Assembly (NCBI GenBank): GCA_018660965.1
Contig: JABJJH010000289.1
Coordinates: forward strand, 1 to 6,749
DNA from: Rhodospirillaceae bacterium
GTDB taxonomy: Bacteria; Pseudomonadota; Alphaproteobacteria; UBA8366; GCA-2717185
Length of the DNA: 6,749 nucleotides
Reading direction: 5' to 3'
In this document: positions 6,312 through 6,749 of the stretch, one piece after another
How the letters are laid out: each line of letters opens with the position of its first letter
Position numbering within the stretch: the first letter of the stretch is position 1
Translations under genes and position numbers: made by a program
Notes under the pieces: generated by a model
Told to the model about the DNA's origin: nothing
What the model saw: only the letters and a program-made list of their open reading frames with translations
Database searches by the model: none

Positions 6312-6749
6312 TTATTCACCCTTCAACCGTGCGACGGCAAGCGCGGTCGCAAACAAAAATACCGCGATCAAAGACACGAAATACGCGATGTCGGTTATGT
6401 CCAGCACGCCCTTCGAAATGTCGCTGAAATGCGTCAGGAAACTGAGCGAGGCGATAAAATCAACCGCTTGCGGCGGCGCCCACCCGGAAAAAAAGTTCAA
6501 TACCAGTGGCGCGCCGCTAGCGATGAACACAAAACTGAGGCTGGCCGTCACCACAAAGGCGATGACCTGGTTCTTTGTAAGCGCTGAAATGAACGATCCT
6601 ATGGCGAGAAAGCCCGCCGCCATCAACAAGCTGCCGATATAGCCGGCCAGAATGACGCCGTTATCCGGATCGCCCAGCACGTTCACGGTGATCCAGACCG
6701 GAAACGTCAACGCCAACGCGATGGCGGTGAAAATAACCGCCGCGAGATA
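6312..6749 (-). CDS. ABC-2 type permease, GldF-like (C-terminal part)
   Basis: Only the last 145 residues are in the window. The reading frame is open to position 6749 without a stop, so the gene starts beyond the right edge. Four hydrophobic segments are visible (about 2-25, 32-57, 61-80 and 117-140), with the loop motif LGDPDNG (25-31) and TKNQVIAF (58-65), both characteristic of the GldF branch of ABC-2 permeases. The protein ends RLKGE. It would form the membrane channel of an ABC transporter together with an ATPase that is not seen here. Its stop is 3 nt before the GldG-like start and its last codons carry that gene's ribosome-binding site, so the two are almost certainly co-translated partners. 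A TTG at 6716 is only an internal codon, not a credible start. Confidence 0.87.
   Translation of the reverse strand, partial: YLAAVIFTAIALALTFPVWITVNVLGDPDNGVILAGYIGSLLMAAGFLAIGSFISALTKNQVIAFVVTASLSFVFIASGAPLVLNFFSGWAPPQAVDFIASLSFLTHFSDISKGVLDITDIAYFVSLIAVFLFATALAVARLKGE

Noticed and set aside
6121..6642. Plus-strand open frame of 173 codons opposite the permease and the GldG-like N-terminus
   Set aside because: It covers the junction of two minus-strand genes whose proteins carry family motifs and share a ribosome-binding site arrangement, so it is a shadow.
1905..6749. A defence, mobile or secretion island
   Set aside because: There is no integrase, transposase, tRNA, target-site duplication, nuclease or toxin-like gene, and base composition looks uniform with the metX-metW side.

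Overview
The window looks like chromosomal DNA of an alphaproteobacterium. This is an inference from the GC-rich coding style, the MetX-MetW pair and the style of the other proteins; no marker gene fixes the taxon. It holds five protein-coding genes packed with almost no intergenic space, in two convergent transcription units. I see no RNA gene, mobile element, CRISPR array, integrase or phage gene, and no gene-free stretch of 300 bases or more.

Left unit, plus strand (about 78-1879): metX, a homoserine O-acyltransferase of the alpha/beta-hydrolase type, is followed by metW, a class I SAM-methyltransferase-like protein. Their stop and start overlap as ATGA, which suggests translational coupling. 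MetX performs the committed acylation of homoserine in methionine synthesis, and MetW is its usual genomic partner. The first 77 bases contain a perfect 7-bp hairpin but no recognisable promoter or SAM riboswitch.

Right unit, minus strand (6749 down to 1905): in transcription order these are the C-terminal part of an ABC-2 type permease (GldF-like, cut by the window edge), a GldG-like ABC transporter auxiliary protein with one membrane helix at each end, and a large multi-pass MscS-family mechanosensitive channel. Gaps are 3 nt (permease to GldG-like) and under 30 nt (GldG-like to channel), so the three are probably one operon. The ATPase partner, if present, should lie just outside the right edge. 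The GldF/GldG pair probably forms an envelope ABC complex of unknown substrate. The linked channel suggests a role in envelope or osmotic stress, but that link rests on gene order only.

The two units converge with a 25-bp gap between the metW stop and the channel stop. No classical terminator is visible there, although an 11-bp perfect inverted repeat lies just inside the channel's 3' end. The points most worth a second look are the GldF-GldG-MscS arrangement, a Lys/Pro/Glu-rich insert in the GldG-like protein that carries an in-phase A7 slippery heptamer with an upstream Shine-Dalgarno-like GAGGGA, and a probable TTG start for the channel. I did not find convincing evidence of a wholly new system.
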